DNA from: Verrucomicrobiota bacterium | GTDB taxonomy: Bacteria; Chlamydiota; Chlamydiia; Chlamydiales; Rhabdochlamydiaceae | Length of the DNA: 7,553 bases | Reading direction: 5' to 3' | Assembly: GCA_903970455.1 (NCBI GenBank) | Contig: CAJCIW010000017.1 | Coordinates: forward strand, 1 to 7,553 | In this document: positions 1-6,647 of the stretch, piece after piece | Layout: each line of letters opens with the position of its first letter | Numbering within the stretch: position 1 is the stretch's first letter | Made by a program: the position numbers and the translations under genes | Notes under the pieces: generated by a model | Told to the model about the DNA's origin: nothing | The model's database searches: none | The model's input: only the letters and a program-made list of their open reading frames with translations

Positions 1-317
1 TGCGAGGCTACCGCTATCAGACTGTAAGCCCCCTTGTCCATGGGAAACCGATCGGAGGCAGGTCTGCCGCCTACTTCACTTTGGAAACACGCTTCCGAGT
101 GACAGAGACGATCGGGCTGGTCCCTTTTTTCGACATGGGAAGCGTATGGACAACAGAATATCCTACGCACGGGAAATGGTATAAATCCGTTGGTCTGGGA
201 TTTCGCTACTTCACATTCATGGGACCGTTCAGAATAGATCTCGCCTTCCCTTTAGATCGTCGTAAAGGGATCGATCCTGTATATAAAATTTTAGTAAGCA
301 TTGGGCAAATGTTCTAA
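1..317 (+). CDS. tamA: Omp85-family outer-membrane barrel protein, TamA-like, C-terminal part
   Basis: This is the 3' end of a gene that begins before the window. The reading frame starts at base 3 and gives 104 residues. It opens with RGYRYQ, the (V/I)RGY motif of barrel loop 6 in Omp85 proteins (BamA, TamA). Alternating beta-strand segments follow, including FFDMGSVW, VGLGFRYFTFMGPFRIDLAFP and a last strand ending in Phe (VSIGQMF), which is the usual C-terminal insertion signal of outer-membrane barrels. All this is visible in the sequence. Omp85 proteins insert or export other outer-membrane proteins. The TamA reading, rather than BamA, rests on tamB starting one base after the stop, the usual tamAB arrangement. 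The POTRA domains lie outside the window, so BamA is not formally excluded. The TTG at 81 and later are internal codons, not starts. Confidence 0.85.
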   Translation, partial: RGYRYQTVSPLVHGKPIGGRSAAYFTLETRFRVTETIGLVPFFDMGSVWTTEYPTHGKWYKSVGLGFRYFTFMGPFRIDLAFPLDRRKGIDPVYKILVSIGQMF

Positions 318-318
318 T

Positions 319-3300
319 ATGATTAAATTGATCAGATCCCTCCTCTACATCTTCATTGGACTCATCCTCTTCTTGTGCACTGCGTTCGCGCTGATCCAGA
401 CAAAATGGGCCAAAGATCAAATCCAGGGAAAAATCGTCGCTTATCTCAACGAGTCGGGAACACAGGCCTCTATTGCTCGTTTATCGGGCCGCCTTCCGTT
501 TTCTTGGGAAATTCAGCAAGCCGATCTGGCTTTCAGCACACGCGATTCGCTGAAATTGTCCGATGTCAAGCTCCGGATTGCGATCCTGCCACTATTGCGC
601 GGGAAAATCGTCATCAACTATTTGAGCGCGGACCATGCCCTTTATTCTTATTTTCCTTTGGAACGGCCCCCTGCGTTCGACCTTTCGAGCGGGAAAGCCT
701 GGTTACGCGACCAAATCGAAGGGATTGCCCTCCCCTGCCAAATCGATATCCCTCATTTTAATCTCGACTGCCTAGAGATAAAAAATATCGAAACCGGTTC
801 TATGCTGAGTACAGGAGTAACGGGAAAGATCGCCCTGCGGCGCGATCTAAAAGCCTTTAAGTTGGAACTCACATTTTTTTCACCGGAAAACAAGAAGACC
901 TATTTGGATGCCCGCTTATCAGCGAGTAAGTTGAGAAATTTAGTCGAGGCCAAAATCCAGGCCCATCTCGATGAAATCGATTCGGAATTCGATTTAGAAG
1001 GTTCCTGGACAACCTGGTCAGAGCTTCTCTATGATCTTCCGCGCACAGGCGCCCCTCTTGAGGGCACGTGGAAAGGAGAGGTTGCTAATGTGCATTTTCC
1101 AGCTCTCCCCCTCATCAATCGAGATTGGAAATTTAAAACAGAATTTTCCGTTTTGTCCGGTCATGAAATCTATCTCCAAAAGTTGCTTCTGCTCAGCGAC
1201 CTGGTCCACCTCAAAGCAAAAGGGAATTTGAATGCCAATCTGGAAAAAAGCAAAATTGCCTTCGCTTATTCTTTTCCCGAGCTGACTTTAACGAAAATCC
1301 CGGTAAGCGGATCGTTGCATGGAAAAGGGTTCTACCAGGAAGGGACATACAAAGCCTCTTTTGAGGCTCAAGACTTTCAATTCGATGCTTTTGCCGCCAA
1401 TACCGTTGAGGGGATGGTCAAAGGCAGCTATGAAAACAGGGAATGGGAAGGTGAAGCGCAATTCTCCTCTCCTCAGGCAGACCTCCCCTTCGATGGCGCA
1501 TTCGCGTTTGAATATCTCCCCGATCAATCTCTTTCCATCAACAATCTGAACTTCAAAATTTCTGACGCCTCACTCCATGGGTATTTGACGTGCGATTTCC
1601 CCCGGGGCCTTTGCGAATCCTCCCTTTTTGCAAATATAGACCATCTCGAATCTTTCGAATCTTTCTTCAAAGACAAGAATCTGGGGGGAAAGCTTGCCGC
1701 TGAATGCCTCCTTTCCACCCAAGAGAACGAACAAAATATGTATTTCCACATCATCGGGAAAAATTTGCGTTTCCGCGAATACCTTCTGGAAGATTTGAAC
1801 GTAGGTGCCAAAATCGAGAACCTCTTGAATACGCCCTCCGGGAAAATCGACATTCTGTCAGAAAAGATTTATGCGCCGAGCTTCTACCTCGATACCCTTC
1901 ATTTTTCCACACAATCCGATGAGGGGATTTGGCCATTCCACATACAGACAGAGGGAGAGATAGAAAATCCGTTTCATTGCACGGCTGAAGGATTTTGGAG
2001 AAAAGAAAACAGTTTACTTTCCCTTGAGCTCATTCAGCTTTCTGGCGATCTTTCCGAGATTCCCTTCTCATTGAAATATCCTTCCGAGATCGAATGGAGT
2101 TCCAGTTATTTGACATTAACCCCTTTTGATTTTCTCATCGGCGATGGTCAATTTTATGCGACATTTGAAGCCACTCCCCTCCGTTCTTTCGGCAAATGGG
2201 ATATAAAACATTTCCCCTTGGAGGTTTTCCGCTGTTTCCGCCCTCGGTTTAAATTACACGGTTTTGTCTCCTCGGATGGATTCTTTGACGCAACGCCGGA
2301 AAATATCGAAGGGAGTTCAAAGACAATCCTTGAGGAAGTCGAGGTTCTTCACTTCGGAAGAAAAAATCCATTCCGGGCCAAAGGAGTCCTTCAAACTCAT
2401 CTCGATCAACGCATCCTTCAGCTCTACACCCACCTTTACGCGACAGACCAGCAATTTCTCGATTTTGCCGGTTCTTTTCCCGTCGATTACCAACTCTATC
2501 CCTTCCGGATCACTTTTGATGAGAGAAAAAACATATCGGGAGAGCTCATCGCCGAAGGAAAATTGCAGGAGTTGTTCGACTTTGTCAATCTGGGCACAAA
2601 TTATTTCTCAGGGTTTCTCTCCTGCCGTCTTTTCCTCTCCAATACTCTAGCTGCTCCTTCTCTTCGAGGAAAACTCGAATGGCAAAACGGGACCTATGAG
2701 AATTATTTTACGGGAACCTCTCTCAAGAATATCCAAGCCGAGTTTGAAGCACAAAATGACGCCATCCATCTTATCCAGATCAAGGCAGATGATGATAAAA
2801 AGGGGGCAATGACCGGGCAAGGGAAAATCCTGCTGAAGCCTAAGGAATTTTTCCCCTACGCCTTTCAGGCCGAATTGCACAACTTGCATGCTTTAGGGTT
2901 TGATATGATCGATTCCAATCTCACAGGACCTCTTTACTTCACCGGCAACACGACAAAGACCCTTGCGCAAGGGAATCTGCTGATCGAAGAGGCAAAAATT
3001 CATATCACCGAGAGGCTCCCTTACGAAATTCCCACCATCCCTTTCACTTATGTCAACCGCCCGCCCTATCTCTATTCGAGGGCGACAATACCTCAGCAAC
3101 GTTTTATCTTCTCGATCGATCTCGAATTGACAGCTGACAACAAAGTCTTCGTAGAAGGGCGCGGCTTGAATGCAGAACTCGAAGGGCATGTCCATCTTTA
3201 TGGCAACAACGCCAACGTCGCTGCGAATGGAGCTTTAAAATTGATTAAAGGGGAATACCAGTTTTCCGGTAAAGTCTTCAAGCTGACGGAAGGAGAAATT

Positions 3301-3807
3301 GTCTTTAATGACAAACCAACCCCTTCAGCGTACCTCAACCTGAACGGAACTCTCACTCTGCCTGAAGCGACGATCACGGCGATGCTGCGCGGCCCTCTCA
3401 CCTCCCCTCAACTCACCTTCCAATCCAACCCGCAAAAAGCGACAAGCTCGATCTTAGCTCTGATCCTGTTCAACAAAGATATCTCCGACATCTCCCATCC
3501 TGAAGCGGTCCAGCTGGCAAGCACCCTCGTCAGCCTTTCAGGAGGAGCAGGCCCCGACGTCCTCGAGACCATCCGCAAAAGCATCGGGGTCGACCGCCTC
3601 AACATCTCCTCCAAGCCAGGCACCGATGAGATCGCTGTGCAAATCGGCAAATACTTGACCCGCGGCCTACTGATCACCCTCACCCAAAGCGCGACCAGCA
3701 GCCAAGTGATCGTCGAAGTCGAACTCCCCAAGGGCTTCGTCTTCCAGGCAGAAACCCAGGAAGAGGAAGAAGGGAAGTTCTCCCTCAAGTGGACCAAGAG
3801 CTATTAA
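319..3807 (+). CDS. tamB: TamB (DUF490) translocation and assembly module, inner-membrane anchored
   Basis: The protein has 1162 residues, close to the roughly 1250 of E. coli TamB. TamB proteins form a long hydrophobic beta-groove between the membranes and work with TamA in outer-membrane protein assembly. The wider AsmA-like family is also linked to phospholipid transport. One signal-anchor helix (about residues 8-26, LYIFIGLILFLCTAFALI) is followed by a very long, beta-rich, repetitive middle. The DUF490 C-terminal domain covers roughly residues 790-1162. It includes GKYLTRGL at 1110-1117, the typical TamB motif, and a terminal strand ending KFSLKWTKSY. I chose the ATG at 319, one base after the tamA stop, over the in-frame TTG at 301, which lies inside tamA and precedes the anchor poorly. 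There is no clear Shine-Dalgarno site, so translation is probably coupled to tamA. The last 450 bases are much richer in GC than the rest of the gene. Confidence 0.9.
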   Translation: MIKLIRSLLYIFIGLILFLCTAFALIQTKWAKDQIQGKIVAYLNESGTQASIARLSGRLPFSWEIQQADLAFSTRDSLKLSDVKLRIAILPLLRGKIVINYLSADHALYSYFPLERPPAFDLSSGKAWLRDQIEGIALPCQIDIPHFNLDCLEIKNIETGSMLSTGVTGKIALRRDLKAFKLELTFFSPENKKTYLDARLSASKLRNLVEAKIQAHLDEIDSEFDLEGSWTTWSELLYDLPRTGAPLEGTWKGEVANVHFPALPLINRDWKFKTEFSVLSGHEIYLQKLLLLSDLVHLKAKGNLNANLEKSKIAFAYSFPELTLTKIPVSGSLHGKGFYQEGTYKASFEAQDFQFDAFAANTVEGMVKGSYENREWEGEAQFSSPQADLPFDGAFAFEYLPDQSLSINNLNFKISDASLHGYLTCDFPRGLCESSLFANIDHLESFESFFKDKNLGGKLAAECLLSTQENEQNMYFHIIGKNLRFREYLLEDLNVGAKIENLLNTPSGKIDILSEKIYAPSFYLDTLHFSTQSDEGIWPFHIQTEGEIENPFHCTAEGFWRKENSLLSLELIQLSGDLSEIPFSLKYPSEIEWSSSYLTLTPFDFLIGDGQFYATFEATPLRSFGKWDIKHFPLEVFRCFRPRFKLHGFVSSDGFFDATPENIEGSSKTILEEVEVLHFGRKNPFRAKGVLQTHLDQRILQLYTHLYATDQQFLDFAGSFPVDYQLYPFRITFDERKNISGELIAEGKLQELFDFVNLGTNYFSGFLSCRLFLSNTLAAPSLRGKLEWQNGTYENYFTGTSLKNIQAEFEAQNDAIHLIQIKADDDKKGAMTGQGKILLKPKEFFPYAFQAELHNLHALGFDMIDSNLTGPLYFTGNTTKTLAQGNLLIEEAKIHITERLPYEIPTIPFTYVNRPPYLYSRATIPQQRFIFSIDLELTADNKVFVEGRGLNAELEGHVHLYGNNANVAANGALKLIKGEYQFSGKVFKLTEGEIVFNDKPTPSAYLNLNGTLTLPEATITAMLRGPLTSPQLTFQSNPQKATSSILALILFNKDISDISHPEAVQLASTLVSLSGGAGPDVLETIRKSIGVDRLNISSKPGTDEIAVQIGKYLTRGLLITLTQSATSSQVIVEVELPKGFVFQAETQEEEEGKFSLKWTKSY

Positions 3808-3830
3808 ATTAAATTTCAGTCATTTGGCAA

Positions 3831-3852
3831 ATGATAGCAAAATTGCTATCAT
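3831..3852. repeat. 22-nt inverted repeat, possible operator
   Basis: ATGATAGCAA (3831-3840) and its exact reverse complement TTGCTATCAT (3843-3852) are separated by AA. As RNA it could fold into a 9-bp stem with a 4-nt loop. No T-run follows, so it is a poor intrinsic terminator for tamB. A palindrome of this length just upstream of a small ORF is typical of the operator of an autoregulated toxin-antitoxin pair or another dimeric repressor. The structure is certain; the role is inferred. Confidence 0.6.
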
Positions 3853-3858
3853 CAGCTC

Positions 3859-3909
3859 ATGAGTAAGCTAGAAAAGCTCCGATCGCTCTTATACGAACCA
3901 GTTAATTAA
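3859..3909 (+). pseudogene. 16-codon ORF, possible remnant of a HicA-like toxin gene
   Basis: The ORF begins ATG at 3859 and ends TAA at 3907-3909, encoding MSKLEKLRSLLYEPVN. The opening MSKLEKL, followed by a short helix and a Pro, resembles the N-terminus of many HicA-type mRNA-cleaving toxins, as I remember that family. The 22-nt palindrome ending 6 bases before the ATG fits an autoregulated toxin-antitoxin promoter. Nothing resembling the rest of HicA or a HicB partner follows before the next gene, so at most a fragment remains. No clear Shine-Dalgarno site precedes it. It could also be a chance ORF or a leader peptide. Confidence 0.3.
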
Positions 3910-4003
3910 TCTTTTAATTTGTCAAATCCTCCACAAAATTGAGTTTTGTTAAGATTGCTTTAATGAAGATTCTTTGCTATGCTGGATTACAAAAAAAACA
4001 TTT

Positions 4004-4009
4004 GAGGAG
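4004..4009 (+). promoter_or_regulatory. Shine-Dalgarno site GAGGAG that sets the start at 4014
   Basis: GAGGAG lies four bases before the ATG at 4014, with AGGAGA in the same stretch. It is the strongest ribosome binding site in the window. It favours 4014 over the upstream in-frame TTG at 3939 and ATG at 3963, which lack such a site and would add a Lys/Arg/Cys-containing tail unlike the rest of the protein. Confidence 0.75.
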
Positions 4010-4013
4010 AAAT

Positions 4014-4652
4014 ATGGGCGTTGTTGTAAGTAACCCAAATAACCATGGCTACAATATGGGCCTCGAGCTCGTACAGTGTTATCAAAAATATTTCGATCAT
4101 CGCGAGGTGGAGCTCAATAAACTCATCGATGGCTTAAAAGTGACCAACATCCAAGTCAAAATCATGCAAGACGTGATGAACAAACTTTCCCATGCCAAGC
4201 AAAAAGACAAAAAAATCGATCTTTCCAATGATGAAGTCGCCAAAAAATACGCATACCTCGCTTATTTGAGAAATCCAACAATCTTCGAGGGGAAAGTGGG
4301 TAACGCACCCATCGAAGAGATCAGCCTGGAACAAAAATTAAACGAGATCATCGATCAACTTCGTGAAGAAGGCGTGCCCGATGCAGAAATCCATCTTGGG
4401 ATGATCATTGAAAAGGTTCACTGCGATCCGAATCTCCAATTCGAACCCCTCGATGAGTCAGCAATCGATGTCGTCGTCCAAGGTTTGGATGCAGAATTGA
4501 AGTCTCTCGGCGCAGACTTGAATAAACAGTTAATGGACATCAACAGCAAATACGAAGACCGCTCCCAGATGACCGAAAATGCGAAACAAGTCCTCAAAGA
4601 AGCGGATGAATTGAACAAATCGATCATCCAAAAAACCGGCCGCGGCGGATAA
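4014..4652 (+). CDS. Soluble helical protein, candidate T3SS tip/filament (hydrophilic translocator) protein
   Basis: I do not recognise this 212-residue protein with certainty. It has no signal peptide or membrane segment and is strongly charged. A long helical stretch (about residues 17-65) leads to a mixed central part (about 70-150, with NPTIFEGKVGNAP and VHCDPNLQFEP). A long heptad-like C-terminal helix follows (about 150-207, GLDAELKSLGADLNKQL to ADELNKSIIQK), ending in GRGG. Two long helices around a central domain is the known plan of needle-tip proteins (LcrV, IpaD), and EspA/SseB filament proteins also use N- and C-terminal helices. It is first in the operon, six bases upstream of the SycD-like chaperone, where lcrV or sseB/espA sits in other systems. 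The function is inferred from position and architecture. A Chlamydiota-specific accessory protein such as the one between scc2 and copB in Chlamydia is an alternative. Confidence 0.55.
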   Translation: MGVVVSNPNNHGYNMGLELVQCYQKYFDHREVELNKLIDGLKVTNIQVKIMQDVMNKLSHAKQKDKKIDLSNDEVAKKYAYLAYLRNPTIFEGKVGNAPIEEISLEQKLNEIIDQLREEGVPDAEIHLGMIIEKVHCDPNLQFEPLDESAIDVVVQGLDAELKSLGADLNKQLMDINSKYEDRSQMTENAKQVLKEADELNKSIIQKTGRGG

Positions 4653-4657
4653 TAAAA

Positions 4658-5104
4658 ATGAAGCTCACCTCCTTTCAACAAGAAGTGATGGAAATCCTCG
4701 GGATCACGGAAGACGCGATCTCGCGGATTCCCCTTGAAATGGAGCGGCAATTCTATGCGACCACCTTTGGTCTTTACGAAAAAGGGGATTATCGGGGAGC
4801 TGCCCAGCTGTTTACCCAGCTCGTGCTGACCGATCCGTTTTCCCTCCACTACTGGCAAGGGCTTGCGAGCTCCAAGCAAATGGGAAAGGAGTACCAAGCC
4901 GCCGTGCACGCGTGGAGCCTGGTTGCTTTATTGAAAGAAAATGATCCACTGCCCCACTTTCATGCAGCGGAATGTTTTCTTTCCCTCGATGAAAAAGAAG
5001 ATGCACTTAAAGCTCTCGACGCCGCATTGGATTTATGCTGCGAGAACGAACGATTGCGCGAAAAGATCAACTTATTAAAGACGATCCATTATGCCAAATT
5101 TTGA
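4658..5104 (+). CDS. lcrH: T3SS class II chaperone, SycD/LcrH family (TPR protein)
   Basis: The protein has 148 residues; SycD/LcrH/IpgC proteins are usually about 150-170. These cytoplasmic chaperones keep the two hydrophobic translocators soluble and partly unfolded before secretion. After an N-terminal helix (about residues 4-30), three tandem TPR-like units cover about 33-61 (YEKGDYRGAAQLFTQLVLTDP), 62-96 (YWQGLASSKQMGKEYQAAV) and 97-130 (HAAECFLSLDEKEDALKAL). The motif order and DPF/S-YW junction are typical of the family. The gene starts six bases after the previous stop, with only a weak purine-rich stretch upstream. Its last 14 bases overlap the start of the translocator gene, so chaperone and client are probably made together by coupled translation. 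I am confident of the family; the clients are inferred to be the next two products. Confidence 0.9.
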   Translation: MKLTSFQQEVMEILGITEDAISRIPLEMERQFYATTFGLYEKGDYRGAAQLFTQLVLTDPFSLHYWQGLASSKQMGKEYQAAVHAWSLVALLKENDPLPHFHAAECFLSLDEKEDALKALDAALDLCCENERLREKINLLKTIHYAKF

Positions 5105-6053
5105 CCCTATTTCTCCCTCCTCTCACCACATCTCCTTCCCGGATGCGCCGGATTCGGCTTCCCTATCCAGGGAAACTCCCGCCGTTTCCGATACTTTAGG
5201 CGTTGCGGAAAGAATGACTGCTGCGGATTGGATGCCTGAACGTCCCGTTTTAACTTCTCCCGATGAGTTGTTTCCTCCCCATAGCACACCGCAAAGCAGT
5301 GAATATCGATTGCTTGCGGCGACGGAAGAGACGCGAAGCCTCGGAAACCAAATCATGGAAACGCTAGGAAACCGTCTTAAGCATGTGAAACATTCGATAC
5401 GGGAAATTTCTGCGGACAACATCCAGAAGTTAAAAGAAAACGCCAAAAGGGCTGCCGACAGCAGTTTTTGGTCGGTCTTGAAAAAGATTGCGACTTCCCT
5501 TCTTTCCGCTCTCTCGATCGTCTTCGGCATTTCCCTGATCGCCACGGGCGGCGGAGCTTTAATCGGCGGAGCGATGATCGCCTCGGGCGTCCTCTCTTTG
5601 GCAAATTTTGCCTTATCGGAAACCGGCGCGTGGGACTGGGTCGCTAAACAGCTAGCAGGCGAGAATGAAGAGCGGAGAAAAATGTTCGCGATGTGCATAC
5701 CAGGAGCTGTCGGCATTATCGCTGGCGCTATTGGAATCGTCGGGTCGGTCCAAGCCGTCGTCTCAGGCGCTGCCCAATTTGGTGAGAAAATGCTTTACAT
5801 CGCACAGACTGCGCTTGCCGTTTTTGATGGGATTACGACATTTGGAGCAGGATATGCAAAGACACACCTGATCTGGTCGGATGCCGAGCTTAAGCAGGTG
5901 CAAGCGGATTTGAGTGTTGAACGGACAAACTTCGATACGGTTATGCGCGAGATAGAAAGCAGCATGAGTGACTTTAGAGCCGTCAAGACCAAATCGAAAA
6001 AAATTATACAAACCCTTTCACAATCTAATGTTCGGCTTGTCAGACAAGCTTAA
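5091..6053 (+). CDS. sctE: T3SS translocon pore protein, SctE class (YopB/SseC/EspD/CopB-like)
   Basis: SctE proteins insert with SctB into the host membrane and form the pore through which effectors pass. This one has 320 residues, shorter than the roughly 400-490 of YopB, SseC or chlamydial CopB. The N-terminal 70 residues are rich in Ser and Pro, as expected for a T3SS export signal. P52-V-L-T-S-P57 matches the P-x-L-x-x-P motif by which translocators bind the SycD chaperone groove. A coiled-coil-prone stretch (about 80-122) precedes a Gly/Ala-rich hydrophobic hairpin (about 137-175, containing ATGGGALIGGAMIASG). A second hydrophobic region follows at about 200-230. The C-terminal part (about 264-320) is charged and helical. 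The ATG lies inside the chaperone gene with no Shine-Dalgarno site, so coupled translation is likely. The class is well supported; the precise subfamily is not. Confidence 0.85.
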   Translation: MPNFDPISPSSHHISFPDAPDSASLSRETPAVSDTLGVAERMTAADWMPERPVLTSPDELFPPHSTPQSSEYRLLAATEETRSLGNQIMETLGNRLKHVKHSIREISADNIQKLKENAKRAADSSFWSVLKKIATSLLSALSIVFGISLIATGGGALIGGAMIASGVLSLANFALSETGAWDWVAKQLAGENEERRKMFAMCIPGAVGIIAGAIGIVGSVQAVVSGAAQFGEKMLYIAQTALAVFDGITTFGAGYAKTHLIWSDAELKQVQADLSVERTNFDTVMREIESSMSDFRAVKTKSKKIIQTLSQSNVRLVRQA

Positions 6054-6068
6054 AAATTAAGAGGTAAT

Positions 6069-6638
6069 ATGTCAGGAGCACTAAATAAGGTATTTGCAGA
6101 AATCGCCGACTTCACCAAGACCATGGGAAGCCTGCATTCCGATTTTCTCATCATCGTCCGCCGTGATATCGAGCGCTTCCAGGAGATGACTAAAGATCTC
6201 GTCGGCGAGTTGAACTGGCAAGGCTGGTCCACACTGTGTTTGACTTCATTAAGCGCAAGCTTCGCGATTGCAGGAGCGCTGATCCCTAAAGGCGGTGCAG
6301 CCAATGGGAATGCCCCTACCCTCGATCCCCGTCTCGCTGCTCATGATGGACCCTCCAACGCCTTTTCCAATGCGCTGAAAGCGATTACGCAAAAATTGGG
6401 CGACAATGATTTTTTGAGAACAACCTGCAAAACAACCTCCAAATTTTTTGGTGGCGTCAGCCAACCCGTAGAAGTCTGGTTCCGCGGGACAACAACGGAC
6501 ATCGAATCGAGGCGAGGACTTATCGAACGCGTCAATATCCAAGACGGGCAAGCGAAGAAGTCGCAATTTGATCAGAATGTGCAAACGGCACAACAGGCAG
6601 CTTCCCGTCTCTTAGATTCCAAGTCGAAAGGAGCCTAG
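6069..6638 (+). CDS. Candidate second translocon protein, SctB class (YopD/SseD/EspB/CopD position)
   Basis: The product has 189 residues, much shorter than chlamydial CopD (over 400) but near SseD (about 195). One hydrophobic stretch (about residues 53-73, LCLTSLSASFAIAGALIP) is flanked by an N-terminal amphipathic helix (about 5-48) and a polar, helical C-terminal part (about 140-189, rich in Gln, Ser and Lys). SctB proteins typically have one membrane segment and an amphipathic C-terminal helix, so the layout fits. The segment 77-105 is Asn/Pro/Asp-rich and probably a loop. The start is supported by AAGAGGT just before the ATG and 15 bases after the sctE stop. No P-x-L-x-x-P motif is visible, so any chaperone binding would use another site. 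The call rests mainly on gene order and one hydrophobic segment, not on clear sequence similarity. Confidence 0.55.
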   Translation: MSGALNKVFAEIADFTKTMGSLHSDFLIIVRRDIERFQEMTKDLVGELNWQGWSTLCLTSLSASFAIAGALIPKGGAANGNAPTLDPRLAAHDGPSNAFSNALKAITQKLGDNDFLRTTCKTTSKFFGGVSQPVEVWFRGTTTDIESRRGLIERVNIQDGQAKKSQFDQNVQTAQQAASRLLDSKSKGA

Positions 6639-6647
6639 CGAATAGAA

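Larger units (their letters stand above)
3822..3927. repeat. Pair of ATTTGKCAAAT palindromic motifs
   Basis: ATTTG-G-CAAAT at 3822-3832 and ATTTG-T-CAAAT at 3917-3927 share the same 5-1-5 palindrome and differ only at the central base. Their centres are 95 bp apart, about nine helical turns. They bracket the 22-nt palindrome and the short ORF. They could be paired regulator sites or short flanking repeats of a lost insert. The motif is AT-rich, so chance is a real alternative. Confidence 0.4.
3808..4013. other. Intergenic spacer between tamB and the translocon operon
   Basis: This 206-bp AT-rich gap separates two functional units and must hold any promoter for the downstream operon. It contains three neighbouring inverted repeats (3821-3833, 3831-3852, 3856-3863), a second copy of the 3822-3832 motif at 3917-3927, and a 16-codon ORF. 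A weak promoter-like pair is TTGCTT (3955-3960) and TATGCT (3978-3983), 17 bp apart. They match the sigma-70 consensus at only three and four of six positions, so I do not call it. I see no T-rich intrinsic terminator directly after tamB. Confidence 0.6.

Noticed and set aside
301..318. Upstream TTG start for tamB
   Set aside because: It lies inside the end of the barrel gene and adds only six polar residues. The ATG at 319 gives a normal signal anchor and a tight stop-start junction.
3831..3852. Intrinsic terminator for tamB at the 22-nt palindrome
   Set aside because: The hairpin is not followed by a T-run, so an operator or a non-functional repeat is more likely.
3955..3983. Sigma-70-type promoter TTGCTT-17 bp-TATGCT
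   Set aside because: The spacing and position are good, but only three of six and four of six bases match. Similar matches arise often by chance in AT-rich DNA.
3939..4013. 25-codon N-terminal extension of the first translocon gene from TTG 3939 or ATG 3963
   Set aside because: The ATG at 4014 has a strong GAGGAG site four bases upstream. The extension lacks one and would overlap the likely promoter and leader.
4418..4909. 163-codon ORF on the - strand
   Set aside because: It spans the junction of two well-supported + strand genes. Its composition looks like an antisense shadow.
5123..5716. 197-codon ORF on the - strand
   Set aside because: It lies wholly inside the sctE-like gene, which has clear translocator features. 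The antisense product has no recognisable domain and no convincing ribosome site.
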